Positions 31,704 through 44,700 are shown, counted from the first letter of the stretch. The stretch: DNA of 64,000 bases from Protopterus annectens (GCF_019279795.1 NC_056750.1:700683721-700747720); one strand, 5' to 3'. Notes: generated by a model not told the origin, from the sequence alone. Translations and numbers: made by a program.

Positions 31704-32756
31704 ATGGCTGAGGGTACAGTAAAAACCAAAGTTGAAGAAAATGGAATGTTTGCCTGTCGGAAGTGCTCTGCAGTGTTTTCCAGACTATGGGATTTGCGTT
31801 ACCATATGCGTTCACATCCAGAGGGTCGGGGCTATGCATGTAAGATATGTACCAAGGCTTTCTTTCGGTCCTCTGCCCTCCTGCGACATGAAATGACACA
31901 CAGTGGTGAAAAGCCATACAAGTGCCTGGAATGTGGAAAAAGCTTTGCACAGTCAATACAGCTTGACAACCATACTCGCTCACACACGGGAGAGCGCCCA
32001 TTTGTCTGCCTGCAGTGTGGCAAAGCTTTCATGTCTTCCTCACACCTTGCCCAACATAAGAGGATTCACTGGGCAGAGAGAAAGCATGTCTGTTCCCTCT
32101 GTGGGAAAACCTTTCTACGACCATGGGATGTGGTTCAACATCAGCGCTTCCACACAGGTGAACGTAACTTTCGGTGTGACGACTGTGGGAAGAACTTCTT
32201 CCGATCTTCTGACCTTCTGCGTCATCAGCGTATCCACACAGGTGAAAAGCCCTTCCGATGTGATGTATGTGGCAAGAACTTCTCTCGGTCATCAGTGTTG
32301 GCAAAACACACAAGAACACATACCGGAGAGAGGCCTTATAAATGTGAGCTGTGTGAGAAAGCTTATATTACTTCATCACAGCTAACAGAACATCGACGGG
32401 TACACACAGGAGAAAAGCCATATCTTTGTTCTGAGTGTGGTAAAACATTTACATATTCATTCCTTCTCAGGCGTCATCTTAAGATACACACAGGTGAAAG
32501 ACCTTACCCATGCGTCATTTGTGGTAAAGCATTTAAGACGTCTGGCCATCTCCACAAACACCATCAAATTCACATTAAAAAGGAAAATGCTGTTGACTCT
32601 GAAAGCTCTGTAATGCCCCCAAGTTCCTCAAAGCTAAAACAATATCGTGGCAACCATGTAACTGAGCGTAAAAACATGGTAAAACGAATAATTACTGAAG
32701 ATGTTTTCAGTCAACATTTGCTTAATTCCAGCTCTGGTCAGGACCCTGAATTTTGA
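31704..32756 (+). CDS. C2H2 zinc-finger protein, ten fingers
   Basis: Uninterrupted 350-residue frame. Ten C2H2 fingers repeat every 28 residues, with first cysteines at 18, 46, 74, 102, 130, 158, 186, 214, 242 and 270 and the last histidine at 290. Most linkers are TGEKP/TGERP-like. The linkers after fingers 1 (PEGRG) and 4 (WAERK) are unusual. The C-terminal 60 residues are Ser/Lys-rich with no known domain. No KRAB, BTB or SCAN domain is seen; one could sit in an upstream exon, although an in-frame TAA directly precedes the ATG (31701-31703), so translation probably starts here. The likely role is a nuclear sequence-specific DNA-binding regulator; target and orthologue are unknown. It is the only intact host gene in the window. 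Confidence 0.93.
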   Translation: MAEGTVKTKVEENGMFACRKCSAVFSRLWDLRYHMRSHPEGRGYACKICTKAFFRSSALLRHEMTHSGEKPYKCLECGKSFAQSIQLDNHTRSHTGERPFVCLQCGKAFMSSSHLAQHKRIHWAERKHVCSLCGKTFLRPWDVVQHQRFHTGERNFRCDDCGKNFFRSSDLLRHQRIHTGEKPFRCDVCGKNFSRSSVLAKHTRTHTGERPYKCELCEKAYITSSQLTEHRRVHTGEKPYLCSECGKTFTYSFLLRRHLKIHTGERPYPCVICGKAFKTSGHLHKHHQIHIKKENAVDSESSVMPPSSSKLKQYRGNHVTERKNMVKRIITEDVFSQHLLNSSSGQDPEF

Positions 32757-34440
32757 CTACTTCACAGCTGTGACATTCAGTTTATTAAAAATCTAAATTA
32801 TGATTGGCTAATGCCATGCCTGGAGTAGATGACTGCAGCCCCTGCATTGTTCATTTATTTGTTTATTTATTTATTTATTTGCTATGTGCACAGTAAAGCT
32901 GACTTTTTTTTTAAATTATAACCATATACTTAGATTGGTCTTGGGAATTTACATTGCTCTGTTGCCATTTGCCGTATGTAGGATGGTAACCATAAAACTG
33001 ACTACTTTGCCCTAGTAGTCCTTACTCGCTATTCTCCATCCTTGCCTTCTTGCTTTTGCATTTTCATCCATAGTGCTTTTTTTTTTAAATAGCTAGCACG
33101 TAAAAGGTCTGTTGCCATTTTAAACGTTTGCAGGGGCTTCACACCAAAAGGCAGCAGTGCTTTACTGCTTCTGAACTTTGTATGAGTCACCTAGTATATC
33201 TAATCCTGAGTTTGTATTTCTATGTTTAAGTTGGACAAAGCAGTGTAGCATTGCTTTAGAGTCTGTCATGCCTGTGCTCTGATCTTTGGGTTGTGACATC
33301 CAGTGCTGGTGACTTTCCCCGGCTTATGGCAGTCTACTTTAATTTGCCAAGCTGCTCGGGATTGCATCCCAACTTTATATTTCCTTGGTTAGAGTGGGAC
33401 CAGTGGTAGAGCTACTGGGTGGAACCAAGGGGGCTCACATTCTGGGAAGTCAAATGGAAGTTGAAGTAAAACAGGGAAATGATCCTTAACAAAGTGTATC
33501 ACACAGCTTTCACATAGCTGATTGAGTAATATGTATTATTCCAATCACCCTGTTGTCCTTTATCAGTAGTGTTGAGTGCTTCCCAGTAAGGAATATTGCT
33601 TAGAGATTTTATGGTCATTCGGAGCCTGATGTTAATATGTCTGTAATAAGTTATGTAAATATGAGGGGTATTTATATGGAATGTCACTGCGCAGTCTATG
33701 ATGATGTTTTTCCGTGTTAAAAATGTGAAAGTGGAAGTTATATAATAAGGATGAAACTGAATTTTTTTCTGTAAAACAATGACTGCAGTGTTCTGTAAAT
33801 GCTAGCTACCTTGGTAGTGCAGTGTTATGGTACTTCAGAAAAATAATATGCCTATTACGGATGCTAATGTCAGCACGTTTTTATTACTGTTTTAGTCTGC
33901 CAATAATTGTGATACTAAGCGTGGAAGGGGTCATGAGTTTTGACTGCTATCTAGCTATGTTTATACCTCAAGAGTATTTGAAAGCTTATTTTAGAGCTTC
34001 TAATGGAGAACCTTGACTTCTTCATTAAGCAACACTGAACCTGAGCAACACTGTTAATAACTGGCCTATCTTTCTCCAAATTACTTTTATCAAATGGAGG
34101 TGCACCATTTTTATGTTTGACTGGTTTTCTTTGCTTATAATCTACTACATTTATGGATCTCATTCAAGGTCATGTGGGCAAGAAAAAAGTCCACAGTGGC
34201 ATTGGAACCTGTGCTTCCTTGTTACAGTTATGACTCTGCTGTTATACCTACATGTTTGTATTGCCATGGAATTCATTGTTTGAAGTGTATTTTTATTTAA
34301 GTATATGCTTATTGTTTTGTTACTGCATTTTTTTCTGTAACAAAGGAGAGCAGCCTGTAAGCATGACTGCTTGTTTTGGGATTAGTAGATGAACATTTTT
34401 CGATTATTTGTTTTACTGTGAATCACATAGTACGCATCTG
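32757..34440 (+). other. Probable 3' UTR and downstream sequence of the zinc-finger gene
   Basis: AT-rich sequence with an ATTAAA near 32784 and a TTTATTTATTTATT run at 32856-32880, which resembles AU-rich UTR elements. No clear AATAAA with a downstream GT-rich element was found, so the transcript end is unknown. No coding signal. Confidence 0.4.
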
Positions 34441-34454
34441 GAAATTTTGAGACT

Positions 34455-34685
34455 CGTAGTATTAATTCGAGGGCAAGAGGTACTTATATCATTTTGGGTT
34501 CCAGCTCTAATTATGCTGGATTAATGTGGTTAAGTAATTAAATATTAGTCATGTAAATGGCAAACTTTTAAATTGACAGTTTGGAAAAAAAGTAAGTTTT
34601 TTTTGCAAACTGTTAATTTAACAGCTTGTCAGTTGCATAACTAATACAAAATTACTTATCCATGCAAATCCAGTATAATTAGTGA
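34455..34685. repeat. Palindromic MITE, uninterrupted copy
   Basis: Same family as the two halves that flank DIRS-A. The outer inverted repeats pair CTAATTATGCTGGATTAATG (about 34507) with the stretch ending CCAGTATAATTAG (34682). The inner repeats pair GACAGTTTGG (34576) with CAAACTGTTAATTTA (34606-34620). No ORF. It represents the empty-site state of the DIRS-A target. Confidence 0.75.
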
Positions 34686-35805
34686 TGTACAGGACACACT
34701 TTACTCACAGTTTTATTATCTTGCCAGCATAGTGAAGTTAGTTATATCGTACATTGCACTGATCACTAACAAGATGTTTTACACTGTTTTCAGAATGTTA
34801 TTTTCTGTGGTGGACAAGCTTCCATACCTTGTGTACCCTCGTATTAATTGTAACACGCCACATTTCAGGGCATGGCACAGTCCTAGATGGCACTGTCCTG
34901 ATTTGGACAACACGACTTTCAGCTAAACACACATTATCAAGCACTTTGTTGTTGCTGTGCTGTCCACAGACTGATGGCATTGCTAACCCATTGATAGTAC
35001 TGTCTTCCCCTCTGCCGCTTCGTCAGGAAGATGACTTTGATGTTTAATGTTGAAAACTTCCATGGGCTTGTATGTTCTGTTGCCAGTTATCTTGACTGAA
35101 GTCTTCCATAGAATGTTTTTCGCTTTTTTCAATGTAAAAGTCAGCTTGTTTCAGCTCTACAGATGTAAAATTCACACTACAACAAAGAACTCTTGACTAC
35201 AGAAGTGCATTTAGTGCCAGCATCCCTTCCTTATGGTCTCCTCTTCATTGTCCAGTTAATTTTGCTACTGTTGTTTGCTTTGCTTATATATTCGTTCATT
35301 TAATTTGTGAACTGGGTTGTTGGTCTGGTCCTCAGAACATTTCATCCATGACCTGAGCAATATAGGCAATTACAAATTTTACATACAGTTACCATTCCCT
35401 TATATTGTATAGTGTGTAGTATAACATACACAAGTACATAGATAAGGAGTATTTGATGCGAGTAAAGTGCAAATGTAGGAGTACTATTCACAATTCGGTG
35501 GGATGCATAATGACTAATGTATATCAAGCACACTACAGAGCCAAGAAATTAATCAGAAATTATAATACATATTTACCTGTTTATGGTTGTCCAAATAGAT
35601 TAGTAGCAGGAAGAAGTGAGGAGGTCCATGCCAGTTTGAGCTAGCCACTTGAAATATTTTGAGGACTTTAGCTTGCAGTAACACACTAGATGAAATCCTA
35701 ATGAAATTAGAACTGAAGAAAGGTGTGCTAACCTACTGCCATAGCAAAGTGCAGTTGTTTTCGCTATAGGTTTGAGGGGTTCATTTGGAAAGCTGAGGCT
35801 AACTA
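34686..35805. other. No gene recognised (about 1.1 kb)
   Basis: AT-rich sequence without convincing ORFs or repeat signatures. Confidence 0.45.
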
Positions 35806-36095
35806 CTATGTGCAGGGCTGGCCTTTGATCAACTGGTGCCCTAGGCAAAGGGGCTCTACAATGTCCTCCAGCACCAACTGGTGCCCCCATGCAGGTCTAC
35901 CTACAGAGATTACTTTTTTCTTCCTTTTTCTCACAGTTTGTCTTACTCTTCAGTTTTTCTTTTATTCATTCAATATATTTTAAACAAACCATTTCTTTAC
36001 TACAAAAAATAAAATAAATACTGGAAAAGTGCCCCCGCTAGAGCAGTGCCCTAGGCAGCCACCTAGCTGGCCTCTGTCTAAGGCCGGTTATGGTG
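35806..36095. repeat. Probable MITE with GTGCCCTAGGCA termini
   Basis: The start contains GGGCTGGCC and GGTGCCCTAGGCAAAGG (35815-35856). The end contains CAGTGCCCTAGGCAGC and GGCCGGTTATG (36045-36090). The repeated GTGCCCTAGGC core and GGCYGG tips resemble a widespread group of non-autonomous DNA transposons in fish and amphibians. The inner part is AT-rich. Family assignment is not secure. Confidence 0.5.
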
Positions 36096-36830
36096 TGGTT
36101 GGGGTTTGACATTCATCATTTTTTGATGGAATGTCCGTTAAATCTCTACATCACTATCTCTAAAATGGCTATAGGTGTAGTCCTTCCAGAGCTGGGTGGA
36201 TGGTGGAAGGGAGCTGGACTTGAGCAGCAGCTATAGGCTCAAACCCTTATGCAGTTAAGCATGTGGCATTTCACTGCCAGGTTTGTTTGGGCTGGGGAAA
36301 AACAATATGAATATGCCATTAGGTATACAATGAAATAGCCAACCTGAGAAAACTACTGTTATCTTGCTGTCCGTGCTAAAAAGATTTTTCTATCAGGACT
36401 TATCAATGTAGACAGAATTATTGGAGCCCTGTGAAGACCAGGCAGGAGTTGAGAGAGAGAGGGGAATTGTTTACAGAGAGTGAGTAAATATATTTGGAGC
36501 AATTTGATGCTGGAGTTGTTTTCTAATGTCCTAATGATTCAGATGAGAAAAACAGATGTAAAGAAGGAAATGTGCTGGAATGTGGCACATTAGCACAGGT
36601 TTTGCTTGTTATAAACTTAACTAGCAGGGCATACTTCTGAATGTCTTGTTTTAAAGATACGTTGTCTTCAGGCCAAATGAGATGATGCACCTGTGCAGCA
36701 TATTAGGCATATAATAGGCAATAATAGTGGGTCATGGTCATGGTAGGGACACAGTTTTAACAGGCAGGGTTTTTTTTTTTCAAATACTGAATACAGTTGG
36801 CACCACACAGCATTTAATAAAAACATCTAT
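36096..36830. other. No gene recognised
   Basis: About 0.7 kb with no ORF or repeat signal I can name. A T homopolymer lies at 36770-36780. Confidence 0.4.
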
Positions 36831-37790
36831 AGATGACCAAAGAGTGTAATTGATTTGGGGAAAGCATATGACCAAGAAAGCTGATTTGGGCAGTCATGCG
36901 ATGGTTCGAAGTCCCAGGAACATTGGTAGAGTTGGTGCAGGCTATGTAGAAAGACCCAATGACTCAAGTACCAACAGTGTTTGGACTCGCATAAAGGTTC
37001 CTAGTGGGAGTGAGTGTACATCAGGATTCGTCTCTGAGCTCACTACTGTTTGTAATGATGGTGGACTACATTAGCAAACAGGTCAGAGGGGACAGGTCGA
37101 CAAAGTTGTGGTGTGCAGATGATGTGGCATTACAGGCAGACTCTGAGGATGAACTTCAGCAAAGGATAGAGGAATGGAATGCAAAACTAAAGGCATATGG
37201 GTTGAAACAGCACAGATGGCAGCAAATGGGGAAAATCAAAACAAGCAAAGAATTGAGAAAGAAGGGAAAGTACTGGAACAGTTTACCAGCTTCAAGTATT
37301 TGAGGGGGGTGGTTGAGGATAAGGGAAGTTTAAATGACAAGGTCACAGCTAGATCAGAGGGGCTGCAGCCAACTGGCACATTGTGTCAGGGGTAGTGTAT
37401 GACTGAAGAATGCCCGATAAGGTGAAAAGTTAGGTGTTCAAAACGGTGGTATGACCAGTACTACTATATGGTACAGAAACCTGGACAGTAAAGGCAGAGC
37501 AGTTGAGGAAGCTAGAGATCATGGAGATCAAGTGCCTGAGACGGGTGGTAAGATGTGGGAGAGACGAATAAATGAGGACATCAGAGCAAAAGCCAAAGTA
37601 GCTCTAGTAAGGCCTAAGAGAACAGATTATGGTGCTTTGGGCATTTATGCAGACAGTCTGGTAAAGATGATTTGGACAGACAGGAAGAAGGCAAGAGGAA
37701 TTGAGGGCATCTAGCAAAGAGGTGTCTGGATTTTGTGAGAGAGAAGATCTGTGACAGTTAGGCATGAGTGATGAAGAAGGTAGGATAGTA
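36831..37790 (+). mobile_element. RTE-like LINE remnant
   Basis: Decayed RT spread over several frames: LGKAYDQE-like start (36855-36880), a VSVHQDSSLSSLLFVMMVD block (37004-37060) equivalent to the GLHQGSALSP motif, and WCADDVAL (active site, 37100-37130). A FKYLRGVVEDKGS block is at 37290-37330, with ETWTVKAEQLRKLEIMEIKCLRRV near 37470-37540. These are typical RTE-clade landmarks. It is related to the minus-strand remnants at 47490-48050 and 53600-54160. Not functional. Confidence 0.75.
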
Positions 37791-38214
37791 GCATTGAATT
37801 GACTTAGATGGCAACAGTTGACACGACACCCAGAACACGTGTAGAAAATGGGGAAAAAAGGGGCTGATGAGCAAGATCTTCCTTCATCATAGATCTGCAA
37901 CTGGAAACACCATCATAAAAATATAGTAGTGCCTTATTTTCCTAGCAAAATTATTTCCTAGCATTGTTTGGCAAGCATCCAAATGCAAAGTATAATCAGT
38001 TCTTCTAATGTGGTGATTTTTTATTGTAATAGGTTCATAGGTTGTTACTAGGTTATTGGTCCAGGAGACATTTTAGGCATAGCCAAGCTTACCCATATTT
38101 ATGAAAAATAATTCTGACGTGTCAATACCCCAAGAATTTTACTGTTACTATACAGGCTTTATTTATCAAGTGTTCTCAGGCTGCCCCTCTCCATTAAGGA
38201 CATAGGCACCAAAC
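37791..38214. other. No gene recognised
   Basis: AT-rich flank of the RTE remnant. Nothing supported. Confidence 0.4.
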
Positions 38215-38510
38215 AAGGGGTTCATTTGTAATTATTCATCCATTGGTCCATGTTGCATTTGAATATAGTTAAGGATGAACTTTGCTTCACATGGATGGGC
38301 AGCCTGTACCAGAGAGGGTGTAACCTTTGGGACACATACCTGCCCCTCCAGCATGTCCTGTTTTATGTTACAGATGAGGGTTAGGTTCTTAGAACATGCA
38401 TTTATGATATTATTTGTTTTATGGATGTGCAACAAATCCATCACTGAGGGAACAAAGGATGCTTTGTAGGCTAGGCATAGATCACCATGCAGATGTCTGT
38501 ATTGTTGTAA
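38215..38510 (-). mobile_element. CR1-like LINE 3' remnant
   Basis: Collinear with the minus-strand CR1 fragment at 3440-3660 and with 45945-46135. Shared features are a tract on trimmed-down reading GGGCAGCCTGTACCAGAG, then CCAGCATGTCCTGTTTTATG and GTTAGGTTCTTAGAACATGC, and an end in TAGGCATAGATCACC. It would encode the last part of the CR1 ORF2 on the minus strand. Heavily eroded. Confidence 0.6.
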
Positions 38511-41500
38511 TATTGCATTGTATTATTTTTAGTATTTATTGTTAGTGTTGCATGATTTTGCAATGTGAATGATATAAAAATGCTGCTAAGAGCTAATGCT
38601 TTTCCTTGTACCCTTAGAGGTAATCTTCAGCGATATTTGCTGATATTTAACTCATTCTTTCTTCCTGTCTCTTTTTTTTCTTTAAAAGAAAAACATAACT
38701 GACATATTCTGCTATCGTTGATGTTCAGTATGCAAACTCCTTTTTAAGTGTTTCTGGAGCAATAGCATTATTTCACAAAATATTTAAACATACAGTATAT
38801 CGAGGACAACCATCTTTATGTGTGAAGCCAGATGCTTTATCTGAAGGATTGTAGTTGTGCATCATTTTAACTCTAGAGAAGATATGTTGCCACTGACTTA
38901 CCTTTCAGAAGTGGAAAGTTTCACATTTAAATTACTCCTGATGGTATGTGTTCTCCTATACTTTCAAGTGCAGTAAACTCATCATATGGTTGCACCTCTA
39001 CATTGCTGTATGTTTGCTCCATGCAACTATCAACAACTTATGTTTTAAAGAATATATTTCTTCAGTTGTTTACTTGTAAATGTAAATATCAGTAAATAAA
39101 AAAACAGGGTAACTGCACATTCACTGTTGTTTTGGGTGCTATGCATGCTAGAAGCATGATGATGGATAATTACAATTCTGCATGCATCAAACTATAGAGG
39201 CATAACTGTCATGACAGACAGAACCCAGTAATAATAATAAAAAAATATTGCCATTATTTCTAGTACTGTCCACTCCGGGTACTAGAGATGTTGAAGCGAG
39301 TCCAATACCTGAAAGAGAACAGAAGTAAAAGCCACATAACTTATCAGTTAATATTTTAGCATGCAGTACCATTCCTATGCTCTTGTTAATGAATCAGGCA
39401 CAATCGTGTAAATCAGGGACAATGGAAGCCACAAGCTGGATTGGATTGTCTCTCTCACCTTCCACATGGTATGCTGCATCTCTGTTTCAGTCCACAGCAG
39501 TGACCAGAGTCTTGGTGCAGGGGTTTTTCTCTCCCTTCTGTTCCCTTGTTGAAAGGCTGGACACTAAATGGCACTTTCACATTCACCATCATGAAAAGAA
39601 GGATGCCAGTGTAAGTGCCACGGCTGGTCAGTTGTCATTACCCTACATTTGTTGGGAGCACCACCTTTTAATGCACTTACTGCAGGAATGCACTATTTTG
39701 TAGCCACAGTTAGCATGGCAGCTTACATCTTCTTTCAACTTTCCACATAACAGGAAGGAGGTGTAGTGTACCTACATCTACCTGTCACGTATGGCTTTGG
39801 GGCCTTGAAAGGCAGTTAAGCAGCAACATTTAACAATGCAGATGATGGCTCGTTTTAAGCTATGTTTCATGGAACTGCCTACAAAGGTTGTGAAGTTTTG
39901 TGTAGCTCCTGTAAGTTTTCATGGAACCTTAGAATACGTGCTTGCACATTCCTGTCTATCTTAAAAAGTATGCTTAATCTAATGTACTGTGCAAGCATTG
40001 TTGGTACATTCCCTGTAGTACACAGTGAAATAGGAAGCCATCTGCAGTCCTTAGAGAAAGAGACAATAGAAGAGAAAAAAGTTACAAAAGTACAGTGCCA
40101 TTATTTTAAAAAAAAAAATCTTTCTTTTAAATAATGGCATTGTATAGTGATGATGTGTAGGTAATGTTTGTTTACCCATGGCTGGCTTTTTCCTTTAATT
40201 GCTCAGTCTTTGCTGTCACGATTACACCACTCCACCCATGGGTAAACCAAGAATGAGATACATGCAATTGTGGATCATTGAAAAAGTATTTAATAATAAA
40301 TGTTGTTACATGTATTAAACCAAAGTGAATTACAGTACCAGTGTTTTGCAAGACAGCTTATTTCAGATCAGCAATTTTGTTAAAACTGAGTAATATAAAG
40401 TAAGGCAAACAAACTTGTTTCCAGCACATTTAGCTTCATAAGGTCAGACACTGCAAGTGGATACCTCTTTTGTACTAATATTTACAACCGCTGCTTGCAT
40501 TCTTAAAGTGTCTGACACCCTTAAAAAACATGGATGCTGAGTATTTCAAATGCACATAAAATTGTTAATACTGAAGCAGAAAATTCAGACACTGCTTTAC
40601 CTAAATAAATTTCTTTTAAACAAAATAGTTTGTAAACAAGAAGAGTCTTTTAGAGTCTTTTACCAGCATTAACATTTTAAGTTCATTGTGACTTTATACT
40701 TATATAGTATAAGGTTGTTTGTCACCACCACTGATAATTTCTGCCAGTAACAATTTAGGGGGTTTGTGTATGAACAAAGAGAAAAGCATGTTAGCTAAAC
40801 ATTGTCATAGAGCAGATTGACTTGTGTTTAAATTCTTAATGTTACTTACAGTACAGAGCATCACACAAGATGGAGACAGAGAAAGTGTTTCTTGCTAATG
40901 CTGATTTTGCATAGGTGTTATTAATGGGAATGCTTAAAGAACTGTCAGTTGAATATTTAATGAGCATAACTGTGATCCTCAGGATTGTGGAGCTGTTAAG
41001 TGCATGAGTAGTAGTGTGTACTAATCTGAGATTGTTAGATCTTGGAGAGATCACTGTACTTCACGGTACACCAATCTTGGACTGAAATGTAATTAGCAGT
41101 AGTGTGGGGATGCAAATATTCTTGAAAACATTTAAAATTTGTTGTTATTCTGTGTAAATCAACTTTATTTTTCAAAGTTTTGGGACTTACGTTATTCTGG
41201 CTTGGGTGATAGGGACCCTACTTAAAATAGACTTTTTCTAAAGACACCATTTATTTTAACAATTTGAAATTACATATGGGGTATATTTGGGGGGAAGCGT
41301 AATAATGCAGCCATACTGCAGTAAATAGCACAGCCAGAATTGCATGAAGTGGCCCAGTGGGGATGTGGGTATACATAAGTGCCAACACATGAATAGTGTT
41401 CCGTAATGAATTCATGCATTTGTGAAAATGGCAACCACCATGTAGTTAGGTAGACCATGATGCTGATATGAGAGGTCACATGACTGGATCTGTCAGCATG

Positions 41501-41780
41501 CATATGACATGTTCACCACAAAGCATGTTAATGTGAGCATCAGAGTGCCAGATCTGTGTAAAACAAACAATTGAGAGCCCATTTAGGGGCTACACAGCAA
41601 AGGGCTAACCTTGTTTATTTTACAAATGGAAAGGAAATGGGATGATAAGAATGGGAGTAGAGAAAGCAAAGGAATACACAGAAGATAATGGAAAGGGAAA
41701 AGTGTGGCTAAGGAGGATTTTTTTTTTGTGGGATGGGTACCCTTGGGTAGAAAGGTACCAGGGGACATAGTGAGTATGTC
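38511..41780. other. No gene recognised (about 3.3 kb)
   Basis: AT-rich, probably intronic or intergenic. AATAAA occurs near 39094 but no gene leads to it. ORFs of 60-110 residues have no family motifs. No tandem array or long inverted repeat was noticed. Confidence 0.5.
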
Positions 41781-44700
41781 ACCCGTAGGCTTTCAATACT
41801 GGCCAAGGCTCTTGACACCCCCATAGTGCCTTTTTTAGGCAAGGCTCAAAAGACAAACCCATGGCCGTAAATAGCACAAGTAGCAAAAAACTGAGGGTAA
41901 TGCTACTCAATGTCAGAAGTCTAAACCTCTAAATGCACGCACTCGAGGCACTCCTCAGTATGGAGAAAATCGATATATGTGCAGTAACAGAAACCTGGTT
42001 TAAGACTCCAGAGAGCCCCCCTGTACTACCAGGCTACAACTCATACCATACATTTCGGCCACAAAACCTGGACCGAAATACAAAAGGCGGGGGGGTATCC
42101 ATATTCTTCAAGGATACCCACACCTCCAGGTTAGTGGCACAGCACGATGCTTCAGAGATCATCCACGTGCAACTAACAACGGGCAAAAGTGCTATTCAAA
42201 TTATAGCTTGCTACAGATCACCCACCATGTCCCAGGACCCCCACTCCGCATTCCTGGAAACACTGGGAAACATAAAGATCCTACCAAACACCCTGATATT
42301 GGGTGATTTCAATTACCCAAACATTAACTTGGAGAACTACTCAACTACAAACTCCCTTGCCCAACATTTCCTAGAATTTATAAACTCAAACGCCCTGGAT
42401 CAACTGGTCAACACCCCCACCACAGGTGACAACATATTGGACCTGGTCATCACCAACATGAGCGACCGGTGTTCCACACTGGAGGTCAACCCCTCTATGG
42501 TTAGATCTGACCATAAACTAATCACTCTGGATATCCACATTCCGCCACCACCCCTTGTCAAAGAAACCACTGCGAAAACATTTCAAAAGCAAACTTCATG
42601 TTACTTAAGACCGAGGTGGGAAGTTTCAAAGCCCCCATGCTAAAGGATAATGCTGTCCAAGCTACAAAATCCTTTACTAATGCACTCTACGGGCACCTCC
42701 AAGAATGCATGGATCATACTATCCCAAACAAAACCAAGACTCACTCCTCCAAGAAAAGGAAACCAGTCTGGTGGACCCCTGCCATAAACAAGCTATACAA
42801 TAGAAGGAGGAAACTACTACAGAAAAGAGTAAAATCCCAAGAAGGGAAGACATCCCTGATCAGTATCAGCAAGAAACTACATTCTCTCATAAAATCATCC
42901 AAGGCTAGCTTCAAAAGAAAAATTGCCATGGACTCCAAAGATAACCACAAGGCATTCTTTAGCTATGTCAAGAATCTAAGTGGCAATTCTCAGATCTGCT
43001 CGGAGTTAGTGCAGAATGGCACAAAATACACTGTACCGACCGATATAGCCAACATCCTGGCAGACAGGTTCAGTGCAAACTTCACCCCCTCTCACCCCCA
43101 AAATGGCCCATAACTATACCAGAAGAATATAGTGCCCCTGAAATCACAGACACTCAGGTTAAAACAGCCCTCTCCAAAGCCAAAAACACAGCATCAGTGG
43201 GACAAGACGGTGTCCCAGGCTGCATCCTACACGAGTTCAAAGATGAACTAACCCCTCACCTAAACACACTGTTTAAACTCAGCCTCTCCACAGGCTACAT
43301 GCCCACAGAGTGGCACACAGTAATGGTTATTCCATTCCACAAAGGTGGAGCCACAACGTACCCCAGGAACTATCGCCCTATAAGCCTGACTAACTTGGTC
43401 TGAAAAGCTATGGAACACATCATCATGGATCTCATTAACAGAGACATTGGAAACCTCCAAACACTGGACCCTACCCAGTTCGGCTTTGTTAAGGGCAGAT
43501 CATGCTTCCTAAACCTGGTGAACTTCTTTGAGATGGTTACCAAGGCTATAGACAAGGGAAAGGTGGTCCACACAGCTTACCTAGACCTCGCAAAGTCCTT
43601 CGACACCATTCCCCACTCAGGTATTATAGACAAGCTCACCAGCCTGAACATAAACCTCTACGCGATGGGTTGCCAACTGGCTCACAGACAGAACCCAAAT
43701 GGTAAGAGTTGCGGGAGCTAGGTCTGACTCTAAACCAGTTACAAGTGGTGTTCCCCAGGGCTCAGTCCTAGGACCCCTTCTGTTCGGCGTATACTTCTCA
43801 GAGGTACAGGCAAGAACAGGAGGACTATGGCTGACCAAGTTCGCTGACGACTGCAAACTAGGGGCTATAATTGACTCTTCAGCTGACACAGACATCCTCC
43901 AAAAGGGTCTCACTGAGACAGATACATGGTGTCAAAACCATGGCCTCAAGTTAAATGCCAAAATGTGCATAGTCATCCCCTTTGGAAAAGACAAAGTACC
44001 CACAAACTACCACATAGGTAGTAGCCCCCTAAATATGGAAGATGTAGTAAGGGATCTGGGAACCCAAGTAGATAGTAACCTCTCCTTTGATAATCACATT
44101 GCCAAAGTAACCTCTCCTTTGATAATCACATTGCCAAAGTGGTTAGAAAATCCTTCTATGTGGCCCACCTAATCACAAAAGGGTTTGCATCCAGATCGAG
44201 AGAGATCATTGGGCCCATCTATGCATCACTCATCAGACCCATCATAGAGTACAATGCCCCATTTGGGATGTACCTTACAAGACACCTGCAACAACTGGAA
44301 AGACCACAGAAGTACCTCACCAAGAGGATCACTGGTCTCAAGCAGATGCCCTATGCAGCTCGACTGAAGAAACTCCAGCTGTACTCAGTTGCATACCGCC
44401 TACTCAGAGGTGATCTCTGCCTGACATACAAGGCCATGTCCAACCCAGAATTGATGGACATGCTCCACCTAAAGAAAACCATATCCCCTCGAGCCACATG
44501 CTCCAAGGCTCTAAACCTCACCACAATAATACATAGGACGTGCTGGAGGGATATATTCCTGTACCAGAGACTTCCCATGCTCTGGAACAATATTCCAATC
44601 TACATTAGGCAGAGTTCTTGCTAACCCTCTTCAAGAGAAACCTTGACGAGTGGATGGGAAACAGAAAGTTTACCCCAGGGATCACTTCAATGGCTCTGCT

